From NCBI RefSeq assembly GCF_014645515.1, contig NZ_BMLW01000009.1, positions 112,432 to 176,431 of the forward strand: 64,000 nt of DNA, in the 5' to 3' direction. This DNA is from Oceanobacillus neutriphilus (GTDB lineage Bacteria; Bacillota; Bacilli; Bacillales; Amphibacillaceae). Below are positions 23,679-32,658 of the stretch, one piece after another (within the stretch, counting starts at the first letter, position 1; each line of letters starts with the position of its first letter). Under the pieces are notes generated by a model. The model was not told the DNA's origin. It ran no database searches and worked only from the letters and a program-made list of their open reading frames with translations. Position numbers and translations under genes: made by a program.

Positions 23679-25267
23679 GAAAGCAAATCAAAGGAACCAG
23701 GATTCTTTTTCCTATTTTACTCCGGCAGCATCGGCTTCGATTACTTCTGTGGCTGGCAGGCCTTGTTTTAGTGACTTGTTCGGTAGCTTATGCGTATCCA
23801 GAAATGTATCCTGACCAAGCCTCCAGAGAAGCTTATTCTATCACCATGGAGAACCCGGCAATGATTGCCATGCTTGGAATAGGATATGATCATTATCAGA
23901 AAGCCGGCAGTTTATTTGCACTGGAGATGCTGTTGTTTTCTGCGATTGCAGTGGCTATTATGAATATTTTACTCATGTCTAAACTGACCAGAGATGATGA
24001 AGAGAACGGCATCTTAGAACTCGTTCAATCCAGGTCCGTCGGGCGTTTAAGTTATTTGACAGCTTCCTTTATGGTAATGCTTTCTGTAAATGTTTTATTC
24101 GTTATCCTGCTTGCAGCAGCAATGGGGTCTATGCAAATAGAAGGATTTGGCCTCCCTGGAGTCATTCTGTATAGTGGTCTTTTGGGCAGCTTTGGACTGC
24201 TTTTTGGTACATTGACAGCATTCTTTGCTCATTTTGTTACTTCCTCAAGGGGAACGAGTGTATTTAGCTTTGGAGCGTTGTTTTTCTTCTATCTTTTGCG
24301 TGCTGTCGGGGATGTGGATGCGGCATTTTTATCTTGGATCAGTCCGCTTGGCTGGTTATCAAGAGCTTATGTCTTTGTAGAAAATAACTTTTTTCCAATC
24401 GGCTTATTGCTGGTAAGCAGTCTTGTATTGGGAATTGCTGCATTTACCCTGCAGGCAAAACGTGATATAGGAGATGGATTATTACCTGAACGGGCAGGCT
24501 CTGTTCATGCTTCCAGCTTTTTGAAAACAAAGACGGGACTGGTCTTTCGTTTACAAAAAACAATAATTTTCATGTGGACGATTGGCATTTTGCTGCTTAA
24601 TATTGTATTTGCACTTATATTAGGAGATTTAGAATCCTTCTTTTTAGAAAATGAAGCAATGCAGGCCTTTTTAACAGGGGAAGGCAATGTAATGGAGCAG
24701 TTTATTGTTTTATTGATGGGCATTATGGCCTTATTTATCACAGCGCCGGTAATCATCAGTTTTTTGAGGCTGCGCGGAGAGGAGAAAGCCAATCGGACAG
24801 AGCTTGTATTCAGCAGGGCAATATCACGGATGCAGCTGCTGAGGGCTTATCTCATACCATCTATCCTGATTGCGGTTCTGCTGCCGGTATTGCAGGCGGT
24901 GGCATTATGGAGCGTAGGAACTTCCGTCAGTGAGGATATGATGCCATTTTCAGATGTACTGGGTGCCTCTATGGTTTATACCCCTGCCCTTTTACTCGTA
25001 TTGAGTATGGCTGTTTTATTCATCGGCTGGCTGCCGAAAGCTGCTTCACTTGTGTGGCTGCTGCTTGTCTACGGGTTTATCGTAATCTATTTAGGAGATA
25101 TTTTAGAGCTTCCTGATTGGGTACGAAGTCTATCAATCTATGAACATGTTCCGGTTTATCCAAGTGAGGAGCTGTCTTATGCAGCGTTACTGATTCTTTG
25201 CGGAGTAAGTGTATTATTCATGTTTATTGGCGCGCTGGGGTATAAACGGCGTGATATAGAAGGATAA
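23675..25267 (+). CDS. ABC exporter permease, large (tetronasin-resistance type)
   Basis: A 530-residue permease with about twelve membrane segments in two homologous halves. Each half has the typical MSKLTRDDEENGILELVQSR-like (about 105-124) and RGEEKANRTELVFSRAISR-like (about 370) cytoplasmic loop. This doubled ABC-2 layout is found in TetR-linked polyketide/ionophore exporters. Expression is set by the TetR protein at 22029. The substrate is unknown. Confidence 0.87.
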   Translation: MRKQIKGTRILFPILLRQHRLRLLLWLAGLVLVTCSVAYAYPEMYPDQASREAYSITMENPAMIAMLGIGYDHYQKAGSLFALEMLLFSAIAVAIMNILLMSKLTRDDEENGILELVQSRSVGRLSYLTASFMVMLSVNVLFVILLAAAMGSMQIEGFGLPGVILYSGLLGSFGLLFGTLTAFFAHFVTSSRGTSVFSFGALFFFYLLRAVGDVDAAFLSWISPLGWLSRAYVFVENNFFPIGLLLVSSLVLGIAAFTLQAKRDIGDGLLPERAGSVHASSFLKTKTGLVFRLQKTIIFMWTIGILLLNIVFALILGDLESFFLENEAMQAFLTGEGNVMEQFIVLLMGIMALFITAPVIISFLRLRGEEKANRTELVFSRAISRMQLLRAYLIPSILIAVLLPVLQAVALWSVGTSVSEDMMPFSDVLGASMVYTPALLLVLSMAVLFIGWLPKAASLVWLLLVYGFIVIYLGDILELPDWVRSLSIYEHVPVYPSEELSYAALLILCGVSVLFMFIGALGYKRRDIEG

Positions 25268-25364
25268 CAGACGGAGAAAAATAAAGTGATTGCAGAAATT
25301 TTAAATAAAGGATTTAATCTTTTGTTTGTGAGGAAGGAAAGTATATAATTATAATTTAATTGAA

Positions 25365-25406
25365 AGTAATCTCTTTAACTAGATTGTTGTAAGAGGTTAC
25401 TTTTTA
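25365..25406 (+). terminator. Terminator after the ABC exporter
   Basis: AGTAATCTCTT pairs with AAGAGGTTACT (one mismatch) and is followed by T5. Confidence 0.75.
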
Positions 25407-25411
25407 TGTTC

Positions 25412-25892
25412 GTAATTATTAGAGTAGAGAGAAGTAAATAAGTATGTATCTGAATGGTGACACTGTCACAAAAGAAGATAAGCATAGCCATAGCGTATGA
25501 GTGATCTGATGGCTCTAAAAAAAGTCGGAGAGGTCCGCAATAGAAGTTAGAAATAAGAAGGGAAATGGATTTGCGGTTAATGAGTAGACAAATTTAGTTG
25601 GGATTATACAATACTGCATTATTGTGAAATGGATCGACTAAGACAGAAGGAAAGTAAAACAATGCGTTGGTTTATCACATAAAAAACAAACCTGACTGGT
25701 CCTGATAAAGTTCAGGAGAATGCGGAACGAAAAGCACACAAGAAGTCTTTTCAAGCTGGATTGGTGAAGTGCCTTGCAATCTCGCAGTACGTCCGTTAAT
25801 GTTTTAAGAGAATATACACCAGTATTTCCATGGGAACTCTTTCTTCATAGAAAGATCAGGGCACTGTTAAGAAGTGTATGAGTACCTTGGAA
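25412..25892. other. Gene-free stretch, probable decayed mobile DNA
   Basis: About 480 bases without a credible gene: every frame is broken and codon use looks random. It includes a GTGACA-C-TGTCAC palindrome near 25456 and ends in an IS605-like right end. It is best read as the remains of an inserted element next to the kinase gene. No tnpA or tnpB frame survives. Confidence 0.4.
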
Positions 25893-25922
25893 CCCCACTG
25901 CTTTAGCTGTGGGAGTTGTCAA
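25893..25922 (+). mobile_element. IS200/IS605-like right end (omegaRNA 3' end type)
   Basis: CCCAC-T-GC, TTTA loop, GC-T-GTGGG, then AGTTGTCAA. A short GC-rich hairpin ending in GGGAGTTGTCAA, preceded by CTTGGAACCCC, is the usual right end of IS605/TnpB elements and also the 3' end of their guide RNA. No transposase remains. The element would end at about 25922, directly before the ribosome site (GAGGAG 25928-25933) of the histidine kinase. Confidence 0.55.
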
Positions 25923-25942
25923 ATAATGAGGAGATCGACAAT

Positions 25943-27601
25943 ATGTTTCATACGTATAAGTCAAATAAAAATGAAAACTTGGAACCTAAAGCAGCATTGA
26001 GTTTAAAAAGCAAGATGATTTTCCTGATCAGCTTGCTGATATTAAGTATTTTTATTCTATTTACCTGGTTTCTTCACTCATTTATTTCCGACACCATTGA
26101 AGACCAGGTTGGGAAACGGGCACTAAGCGTAGCTAAAAGTGTTGCCAATATGTCAGAAATAAGGTCAGCCTTTGAGCTAAATGATCCTGCTTCGGTCATT
26201 CAGGAAACAGTAGCACCTATTCAGGAAGAAACGGATGCTGAATTTATTGTTGTTGGAAATAAGGAGGGGATCCGTTATTCACATCCAAACCCGGAAAGAA
26301 TTGGAGAAAAAATGGTGGGTGGAGACAACACCCGCGCTTTACAAAATGGAGAAGCTTATGTATCCCAGAGTGAGGGGTCACTTGGATTATCCATTCGTGG
26401 AAAGGTACCAATAAAGGATGAAGCAGGAAATATTATCGGTGTAGTATCGGTAGGCTTTCTAAGCGAGGATGTCCAAGGCGTTATAGCAAATCAAAGTAAG
26501 TCCCTATGGCTTACCATGATAGGAATTGTCGTATTAGGAATTGCAGGTGCCATTTTTATTGCGTACCATATAAAGAAGTTATTGTTCAATATGGAACCAA
26601 AGGATATTTCTTATTTACTACTGCAAAAGGAAGCGATATTACAGTCCACACATGAAGGAATGATAGCGGTTGATCATAATGGAATGATAATCATGATGAA
26701 CAAAGCAGCAAAACAGATCCTTTTTCGTGAGGACCAGCAGCTGGATCAATTTTCAGGGAAATCAATTAATCAACTCATTCCCCATACTGGTTTGTCTGAT
26801 GTACTAGAAAGTGGGAAGAGTCAGTACGACAAGGAAATGATATTCGGAGAATCCATTGTTATTGTAAATCAAGTACCTGTTTATATGGAAGGAAAAGTAG
26901 CTGGAGCAGTATCTACTTTCCGGAAAAAAACAGAAATAGAGCATGTGACCCGGGAACTTCAACAAATCAAACAGTATTCAAATGCCCAACGTGCTCAAAC
27001 ACATGAATTTGCCAACAGTTTATATACCATCCTCGGCTTGCTTCAGTTAGGAGAACGCGAAGAAGCCATTGATTTTATTAAAAAGAAAAGAAATATTCAA
27101 GAGAAACAATCGCAAATCTTAACACAGCATGCAGCTGATCCAGTAGTTCAAGGACTCTTGCAAGGGAAAATCAATCAGGCTAATGAGCTTGGGGTGACTA
27201 TCTCGATTCACCCGGACAGTCAGCTTAATCATGCTTACCATGGGGATAAACAGGAGGCATTAATTACTGGAGTTGGAAATATGCTCGAAAATGCGTTAGA
27301 AGCCGTGAAAAGTAATCAGGAGGGTGAGCGGCAAATTAGTCTCTTTTTCACTGACATTGGGGACGATATCGTAGTAGAGGTGGATGATTCTGGCCAGGGT
27401 GTATCAGAAGAAGCGGCAGCCCATATCTTTGAACAGGGATACTCCACAAAAGGAGAGGAAAACCGCGGAATAGGGCTGGCATTAACACGGCATATCGTCC
27501 ACAAGCAAGGCGGACAAATTATACTGGAAGAAGGAGAAATGGGCGGTGCCTGTTTTGTAATGATTATACCTAAAGGTGGGGGTGATTCGGATGAGTCATA
27601 G
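25943..27601 (+). CDS. citS: Sensor histidine kinase, CitA/DcuS family
   Basis: A 552-residue membrane sensor kinase. TM1 is at about 20-42, followed by an extracytoplasmic sCACHE sensor (about 43-185) and TM2 (about 187-207). A PAS domain follows (about 217-320), then a SpoOB-type dimerisation helix with the phospho-acceptor His354 in THEFANSL. The HATPase has MLENALEAV, DDSGQGV and GIGLALT boxes. I start at ATG 25943 (GAGGAG 9 bases upstream); the longer frame would begin inside the insertion-sequence end. It overlaps the response regulator gene. Followed by a CitMHS transporter, it is most likely the citrate sensor CitS; another carboxylate is possible. Confidence 0.85.
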   Translation: MFHTYKSNKNENLEPKAALSLKSKMIFLISLLILSIFILFTWFLHSFISDTIEDQVGKRALSVAKSVANMSEIRSAFELNDPASVIQETVAPIQEETDAEFIVVGNKEGIRYSHPNPERIGEKMVGGDNTRALQNGEAYVSQSEGSLGLSIRGKVPIKDEAGNIIGVVSVGFLSEDVQGVIANQSKSLWLTMIGIVVLGIAGAIFIAYHIKKLLFNMEPKDISYLLLQKEAILQSTHEGMIAVDHNGMIIMMNKAAKQILFREDQQLDQFSGKSINQLIPHTGLSDVLESGKSQYDKEMIFGESIVIVNQVPVYMEGKVAGAVSTFRKKTEIEHVTRELQQIKQYSNAQRAQTHEFANSLYTILGLLQLGEREEAIDFIKKKRNIQEKQSQILTQHAADPVVQGLLQGKINQANELGVTISIHPDSQLNHAYHGDKQEALITGVGNMLENALEAVKSNQEGERQISLFFTDIGDDIVVEVDDSGQGVSEEAAAHIFEQGYSTKGEENRGIGLALTRHIVHKQGGQIILEEGEMGGACFVMIIPKGGGDSDES

Positions 27602-28319
27602 CATACAGGCACTTATTATCGAAGACGATTTTCGGATTGCAGAAATAAATCGGAGATATGTAGAGAAGGTAGAAGGGTACACAGTTCAGAAAGTAGTGAA
27701 AACAGGGGAAGAGGCGCTTGCGTACCTTAAAACATGTGCTTCTCGTCCACAGCTGATTCTGCTTGATATTTACATTCCTGACGTAAAAGGATTGGAGCTG
27801 CTTTGGCAAATACGTCATCTCTATCATGCAATCGATTTGATTCCTGTTACTGCGGCTAACGAGACAGGAACGATTGAAGAAGCATTAAGGGGAGGCGCTT
27901 TTGATTATATTGTAAAGCCTGTCGATGCGGACCGTTTTGCACAGTCTCTGGAGCGGTATAAGGAATATCGGAAATTTCTTTCTGCTAAAGCGTCTTTAGA
28001 ACAAAATGAAATTGACACCTTAATAGGTGCTACAGACGTCAGTTATTCATTTCACTCCAGTAGTGCAAATATGAATTTACCTAAAGGAATTGATCCAATT
28101 ACTTTGAATGATATCAAACAGCTTTTGGAAGCAGATAAAGGGAAAGGGATCACCGCTGTGGAACTGAGTAAGAAAATCGGGACGAGCAGATCCACGGCTC
28201 GCCGCTACCTGGAATACCTGGTGTCTGCGAAAGAGGTTTATACGACATTAAAATACGGAACCGTTGGCAGACCGGAACGGGAATATATGCGTCGTGAAAC
28301 TTATGAACAAAATGATTAA
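27591..28319 (+). CDS. citT: Response regulator, CitB/DctR family
   Basis: A 242-residue regulator with a receiver domain (acidic E11-D12-D13, phospho-acceptor Asp59 in LLLDIYIPD, conserved Lys in YIVKPVDADRF). The C-terminal DNA-binding domain contains TAVELSKKIGTSRSTARRYL. ATG 27591 follows GGTGGGGG; a GTG at 27576 is possible but less likely. It overlaps the kinase gene by 11 bases. In B. subtilis CitT activates citM, and the same neighbour is present here. Confidence 0.88.
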   Translation: MSHSIQALIIEDDFRIAEINRRYVEKVEGYTVQKVVKTGEEALAYLKTCASRPQLILLDIYIPDVKGLELLWQIRHLYHAIDLIPVTAANETGTIEEALRGGAFDYIVKPVDADRFAQSLERYKEYRKFLSAKASLEQNEIDTLIGATDVSYSFHSSSANMNLPKGIDPITLNDIKQLLEADKGKGITAVELSKKIGTSRSTARRYLEYLVSAKEVYTTLKYGTVGRPEREYMRRETYEQND

Positions 28320-28343
28320 TATAAGAAATAAACAACTTATGGG

Positions 28344-28368
28344 AAGAAGGTTCCGCCTTCTTTTTTTT
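28344..28368 (+). terminator. Terminator after the response regulator
   Basis: GAAGG-TTCCG-CCTTC followed by T8. Confidence 0.85.
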
Positions 28369-28399
28369 CATGCTATTTTATTTATTAATCGAAAAAAAA

Positions 28400-28413
28400 T
28401 GTTAACGCTTTCA
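28400..28413. promoter_or_regulatory. CcpA-binding cre site
   Basis: The 14-mer TGTTAACGCTTTCA matches the consensus TGWNANCGNTNWCA at every fixed position. It lies 66 bases upstream of the citrate transporter, consistent with carbon catabolite repression as known for citM of B. subtilis. Confidence 0.8.
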
Positions 28414-28478
28414 GACAGGGGCAGAACTAACTGGCAATTATAAGGGTTAATAAATAGTATGAAATAAGGGGAGATAGG

Positions 28479-29819
28479 ATGTTAAGTTTAATAGGATTTG
28501 CAACAATACTGGCAATTGTTATTTTATTGATTAGAGGTAAGGTTCAACCGATGATTGCCATGGTATTAATACCTATTTTAGGTGCATTTGTTGCTGGTTT
28601 TGGATTGAAGGAAATTGGAGTTTTTTTTAATGAAGGAATTGGTACTGTAATCAGTGTTGCTGTTATGTTCATTTTTGCAATTCTTTTCTTCGGTGTTATG
28701 TCAGATGCCGGCCTTTTTGATCCTTTTATTAATAAAATGGTTGCCATTTCCCGCGGGAATATTATTGCTGTAAGTGTAGCTACAGTATTTATTGCAGCTA
28801 TTGCGCATTTAGATGGTTCTGGAGCATCAACATTTCTTATTACGATACCGGCACTGCTTCCGCTGTATAAACGATTGAATATGAATCCATATTTGCTGCT
28901 TCTTTTGGTCGCAGGAAGTGCAGCCATTATGAATATGATTCCGTGGGCAGGTCCGTTAGGGCGGACTGCTTCTATTTTAGATACCGATGTTACAGAATTA
29001 TGGTATCCTCTTATTCCAATCCAGATCATTGGGATGGTTTTGATGATTGGTATAGCGGTATTTCTTGGATATAGGGAAAAAAAGAAAGTTGAATCGCGCT
29101 TTGGAAAATTGAAAGGTGCTGCTGCGTTGGAGAAGACTGCTGAAGAAGCAGGTGCTGACAGTGTATATGATGATGAGAAGGATGCCTCCAATAAAAATCA
29201 ATATGCTCGCCCTAAATTACTTTGGGTAAATGCGATTATTGCAATAGGGGTTATTGCGCTGCTGGTGTCAGGGATTATCCCGGCTGGTCTTGCATTTATG
29301 ATCGGGCTTGGTTTTGCATTGCCAATCAATTATCCAAAAATGAACGATCAAACAGAAAGAATCAAAGCACATGCATCAAGTGCCTTGACAATGGCAACCA
29401 TCATTTTAGCAGCTGGAACATTTTTAGGAATTTTAACAGGAACAGGAATGCTGGATGCTATTGCAGAGGATGGTGTAAAAATCATGCCGGAAGCTGTAGG
29501 ACCATATTTACATCTGATTATCGGTTTCTTAGGGGTACCTCTTGATTTATTAACGAGTACAGATGCGTATTACTTTGGATTAATGCCGGTTGTTGAACAG
29601 ATTGCGTCAGGCTTTGGGGTAGAATCAGTATCTACGGTATATGCGATGGTTATTGGAAACATAGTTGGAACATTTGTTAGTCCGCTTGCGCCGGCAGTAT
29701 GGCTGGCACTTGGTTTATCAGGTTTAGAAATGGGACGTCATATCAAATATTCTCTTCCTTGGCTATGGGGCTTAAGTATTGTATTAGTAATTATTGCTAC
29801 AGTTATTGGTGTGATTTAG
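28479..29819 (+). CDS. citM: CitMHS-family citrate transporter
   Basis: A 446-residue protein with about twelve membrane segments. It begins MLSLIGFATILAIVILLIRGK and contains AHLDGSGASTFLITIPA and NMIPWAGPLGR, which are typical of CitMHS citrate-divalent-cation symporters; PLDLLTSTDAYYFGLMPV is the matching C-terminal-half motif. AAGGGGAG is the ribosome site. The CitST-like system upstream and the cre site support induction by citrate and catabolite repression. Whether it takes the Mg or Ca complex (CitM or CitH type) cannot be told. Confidence 0.9.
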   Translation: MLSLIGFATILAIVILLIRGKVQPMIAMVLIPILGAFVAGFGLKEIGVFFNEGIGTVISVAVMFIFAILFFGVMSDAGLFDPFINKMVAISRGNIIAVSVATVFIAAIAHLDGSGASTFLITIPALLPLYKRLNMNPYLLLLLVAGSAAIMNMIPWAGPLGRTASILDTDVTELWYPLIPIQIIGMVLMIGIAVFLGYREKKKVESRFGKLKGAAALEKTAEEAGADSVYDDEKDASNKNQYARPKLLWVNAIIAIGVIALLVSGIIPAGLAFMIGLGFALPINYPKMNDQTERIKAHASSALTMATIILAAGTFLGILTGTGMLDAIAEDGVKIMPEAVGPYLHLIIGFLGVPLDLLTSTDAYYFGLMPVVEQIASGFGVESVSTVYAMVIGNIVGTFVSPLAPAVWLALGLSGLEMGRHIKYSLPWLWGLSIVLVIIATVIGVI

Positions 29820-29872
29820 AAAGGTTTTGAACGGTGCTGGATGTCTCTTAGACTTCTGCCAATCTGTATAAA

Positions 29873-29906
29873 AGAAAAAATCGCTGCTGTTAGCGATTTT
29901 TTTCTT
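29873..29906 (+). terminator. Terminator after citM
   Basis: AAAAAATCGCT pairs with AGCGATTTTTTT around a short loop, with T-rich tail. Confidence 0.9.
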
Positions 29907-30224
29907 TTATATAGATAAATATGTGTTGTAAAAGCTCTTGTGTCGTTTTTTTATACATGCTGTCAAAATATCTTGAGATTTTTCTCTAAATTTGTAATTT
30001 AGTATATTAATTTTATAGTATAAGTAGTAAAATAATAAAATTAGAATGTTTTTTATGAAGCAATCATTTATAAAATTCCAATTCAAAATAGACTGAAAAA
30101 TAAATCTGTTTTGAAGGTTTTTTAGATGAAATGCGTGCTGATGCATTCCAGAACAAGCAGTACAGAGGTTTCATCCTTTGACTGTTACACTTTTAGTGAA
30201 AATCTTAGAAAGAAGGTATTGAAA
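29907..30224. other. AT-rich leader region of ilvD
   Basis: About 320 bases with no gene. The first two thirds are extremely AT-rich. Near the end, GAAATGC and GCATTCC could form a small hairpin (about 30127-30150). I find neither a T-box core nor a clear CodY box, so regulation of ilvD cannot be read from it. Confidence 0.4.
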
Positions 30225-31904
30225 TTGGCAGAACTACGCAGCGATATGATTAAAAAGGGTGTTGATCGCGCACCGCATCGAAGCCTGCTACATGCTGCAG
30301 GGGTAAAAACAAAGGACTTGGGAAAACCATTTATTCTGGTGGTTAACTCTTATATAGATATTGTTCCAGGACATATTCACTTACAAGAATTTGGTAAAAT
30401 TGTTAAAGAAGCAATCCGTGAGGCTGGCGGAATACCATTTGAGATGAATACAATTGGTGTAGATGACGGTATTGCAATGGGGCATATTGGAATGCGCTAT
30501 TCCCTGCCGAGCCGTGAGCTTATTGCGGACTCTGTGGAAACAGTAGCAAATGCGCACTGGTTTGATGGCATGGTTTGTATCCCGAACTGCGACAAAATTA
30601 CACCTGGGATGCTGATGGGATCTCTGCGTGTGAATATTCCATCTATCTTTGTCAGCGGCGGCCCGATGAAGGCGGGGACTGATAGTGCGGGAAATCCACT
30701 TTCGCTTACATCTGTTTTTGAAGGGGTAGGAGCCTATCAATCTGGAAAAATTGATGAAGCTAGATTACTGGAATTGGAGCAAAATGCCTGTCCGACTTGC
30801 GGGTCTTGTTCAGGAATGTTTACCGCTAACTCAATGAACTGTCTGGCAGAAGGAATTGGGCTTGCGCTTCCAGGTAATGGAACAATCCTTGCTGTAGCAG
30901 AAGAACGGAAAGAATTTGTGAGACGCTCGGCTAAACAATTAATGGAATTAATCGAAAAAGATATTAAACCACGTGATATCGTGACAAAAGAAGCTATTGA
31001 TAATGCTTTTGCGTTGGATATGGCAATGGGCGGATCTACAAATACAGTGTTACACACATTAGCACTGGCGCATGAAGCAGAAGTAGACTATCCACTGGAA
31101 CGCATTAATGAGATTGCCAATCGTGTACCTCATTTAGCGAAAGTTGCCCCGGCATCCAATTATCATATTGAAGATGTTGACAGAGCAGGCGGAATCAGTG
31201 CAATTATTAATGAATTACTTAAGAAGCCGGGTGCGTTTTATGGAGATAACCTCAGTGTGTCGGCGAAAACAATCCGGGAAAACGTACAGGATTCGGAAAT
31301 CCTGGACAAGGATGTTATCCATACACTCGATAATCCACACTCCGAACGGGGCGGACTGGCCGTACTGTTTGGTAACTTGGCCCCAAATGGCTCTATTGTT
31401 AAAGTAGGTGCTATTGATCCAGAGGTTGGCGGATATTTTAAAGGACCGGCTATCTGCTTTGATTCACAGGAAGAAGCCATGGAAGGAATTGAATCTGGCA
31501 AAGTTGAAGAAGGTCATGTCGTTGTTATCCGTTATGAAGGACCTAAGGGCGGACCGGGAATGCCGGAAATGCTTGCTCCGACTTCGCAGATTGTAGGACG
31601 GGGACTGGGTGCGAAAGTTGGTTTAATCACGGACGGACGTTTCTCCGGTGCATCCAGAGGGATATCTATTGGACATATTTCTCCAGAAGCTGCAGAGGGC
31701 GGTCCAATTGCCTTTGTAGAGGATGGAGATTTGATTGAATTAGATCTTGAAAACCGTAAAATGAATCTGCTGGTTTCAGATGAAGAATTTGAAAAACGAA
31801 AAGCAAATTGGAAAGGCTTTGAGCCAAAAGTGAAAAAAGGCTGGCTTGGCCGCTATTCCAAGCTGGTAACTTCGGCTAACACTGGCGGAGTTATGGAAAT
31901 ATAA
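30225..31904 (+). CDS. ilvD: Dihydroxy-acid dehydratase
   Basis: A 559-residue enzyme of branched-chain amino acid synthesis that dehydrates 2,3-dihydroxy-isovalerate and -methylvalerate. Fe-S and active-site landmarks are [43 protein letters not shown] and GRFSGASRG. The protein should start at TTG 30225 ([25 protein letters not shown] 8 bases upstream), which gives the family's usual MAELRS N-terminus. The longer open frame from 30126 adds 33 unrelated residues. It stands alone, not in an ilv operon. Confidence 0.95.
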   Translation: MAELRSDMIKKGVDRAPHRSLLHAAGVKTKDLGKPFILVVNSYIDIVPGHIHLQEFGKIVKEAIREAGGIPFEMNTIGVDDGIAMGHIGMRYSLPSRELIADSVETVANAHWFDGMVCIPNCDKITPGMLMGSLRVNIPSIFVSGGPMKAGTDSAGNPLSLTSVFEGVGAYQSGKIDEARLLELEQNACPTCGSCSGMFTANSMNCLAEGIGLALPGNGTILAVAEERKEFVRRSAKQLMELIEKDIKPRDIVTKEAIDNAFALDMAMGGSTNTVLHTLALAHEAEVDYPLERINEIANRVPHLAKVAPASNYHIEDVDRAGGISAIINELLKKPGAFYGDNLSVSAKTIRENVQDSEILDKDVIHTLDNPHSERGGLAVLFGNLAPNGSIVKVGAIDPEVGGYFKGPAICFDSQEEAMEGIESGKVEEGHVVVIRYEGPKGGPGMPEMLAPTSQIVGRGLGAKVGLITDGRFSGASRGISIGHISPEAAEGGPIAFVEDGDLIELDLENRKMNLLVSDEEFEKRKANWKGFEPKVKKGWLGRYSKLVTSANTGGVMEI

Positions 31905-31916
31905 AAGAAAATAGTA

Positions 31917-31957
31917 ATGAAAAAAACGTCATAGTATGGTACTGTGGCGTTTTTCTT
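31917..31957 (+). terminator. Terminator after ilvD
   Basis: AAAAACGTCATAGTA pairs with TACTGTGGCGTTTTT (two mismatches) and ends in T5. Confidence 0.75.
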
Positions 31958-32037
31958 CTATATTACATTAACGGCAAGCGTCTAATCTGAATACTATAAA
32001 TAACGGAACATGATTTGAATCGAGAGGTTGAGGTCAA

Positions 32038-32286
32038 ATGAATGAAAAGAATAATAATGATTCTCTGAATACGGATGAAATCCAAATTGCTTACAGTTTA
32101 AAGCTTGCTTTAATCGGCGGGTTATTAGCTACTTTAGGAGATGCCATAAGCACCTATGCTGGAAGCTTGGCAATTGATGAATACGTACAAGAAGCAAGAG
32201 ACACAAGTGAAAAGGATCGGCAGTTGGAAGAAAGACTTGCTGCGATAGAAAGAAAATTAGATTCTTTTCAGAACAAAATGGAATAA
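32038..32286 (+). CDS. Small membrane-anchored coiled-coil protein
   Basis: An 82-residue protein with a polar start, one hydrophobic segment (about 20-43; YSLKLALIGGLLATLGDAIS) and a charged coiled-coil tail (about 50-82; heptad-like EERLAAIERKLDSFQNK). GAGAGGTTGAGG is near the ATG. I do not recognise the family. Topology suggests a membrane anchor with a cytoplasmic oligomerisation helix. Confidence 0.65.
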   Translation: MNEKNNNDSLNTDEIQIAYSLKLALIGGLLATLGDAISTYAGSLAIDEYVQEARDTSEKDRQLEERLAAIERKLDSFQNKME

Positions 32287-32355
32287 GTGGAAACGTTTTT
32301 CAAATAATGTATGGTTAGAATTATAAGCTCTTTCTTGTTATAGTTAAAGAAAGAA

Positions 32356-32480
32356 GTGCATAGGAGTATCCATGCACATGTTAAACGTTGAATAGACCTG
32401 GCGGCAAAGGTGGACAGCTAAGAAACCCGGCACCTCAAGTATTAGAGTGAACATCTATTACCAGAGGTGTTTTGTATTTT
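32356..32480 (+). ncRNA. Structured leader candidate upstream of the UbiA gene
   Basis: Three hairpins are visible. GTGCAT...ATGCAC (32356-32377) has an inner GGA/TCC. ACCT...AGGT (32396-32411) lies in a GC-richer island. CACCTC...GAGGTG (about 32431-32469) is followed by a T-rich tail (TTTTGTATTTTT). The compact island in AT-rich DNA, ending in a terminator-like hairpin 180 bases before the next gene, looks like a cis-regulatory leader or small RNA. Fragments resemble c-di-GMP-I riboswitches (GCAAAGG, CTAAGAAACC), but the rest of that motif is missing, so I give no class. Confidence 0.35.
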
Positions 32481-32658
32481 TATGGAATTTAGATGATTTA
32501 TCTGGAGCTGATATCGATTACCCCCCTTTTCAAAAATAGTTGCAGTATAGAAGAAGACCATTTATATAACTATAATCTGTATAAAATATGGGAAAAGCTA
32601 GTATGCTAATAAAAAAGAATTCAATGTAAATCGATTTCTTATAAAAAGGATGATGACA

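Noticed and set aside
32287..32301. cre-like TGGAAACGTTTTTCA
   Set aside because: Third base and spacing depart from the consensus, and it lies after a gene, not at a promoter.
32401..32430. Resemblance to the c-di-GMP-I riboswitch core
   Set aside because: Only GCAAAGG and CTAAGAAACC pieces fit; the first helix and the tetraloop-receptor block are missing, so no class was assigned.
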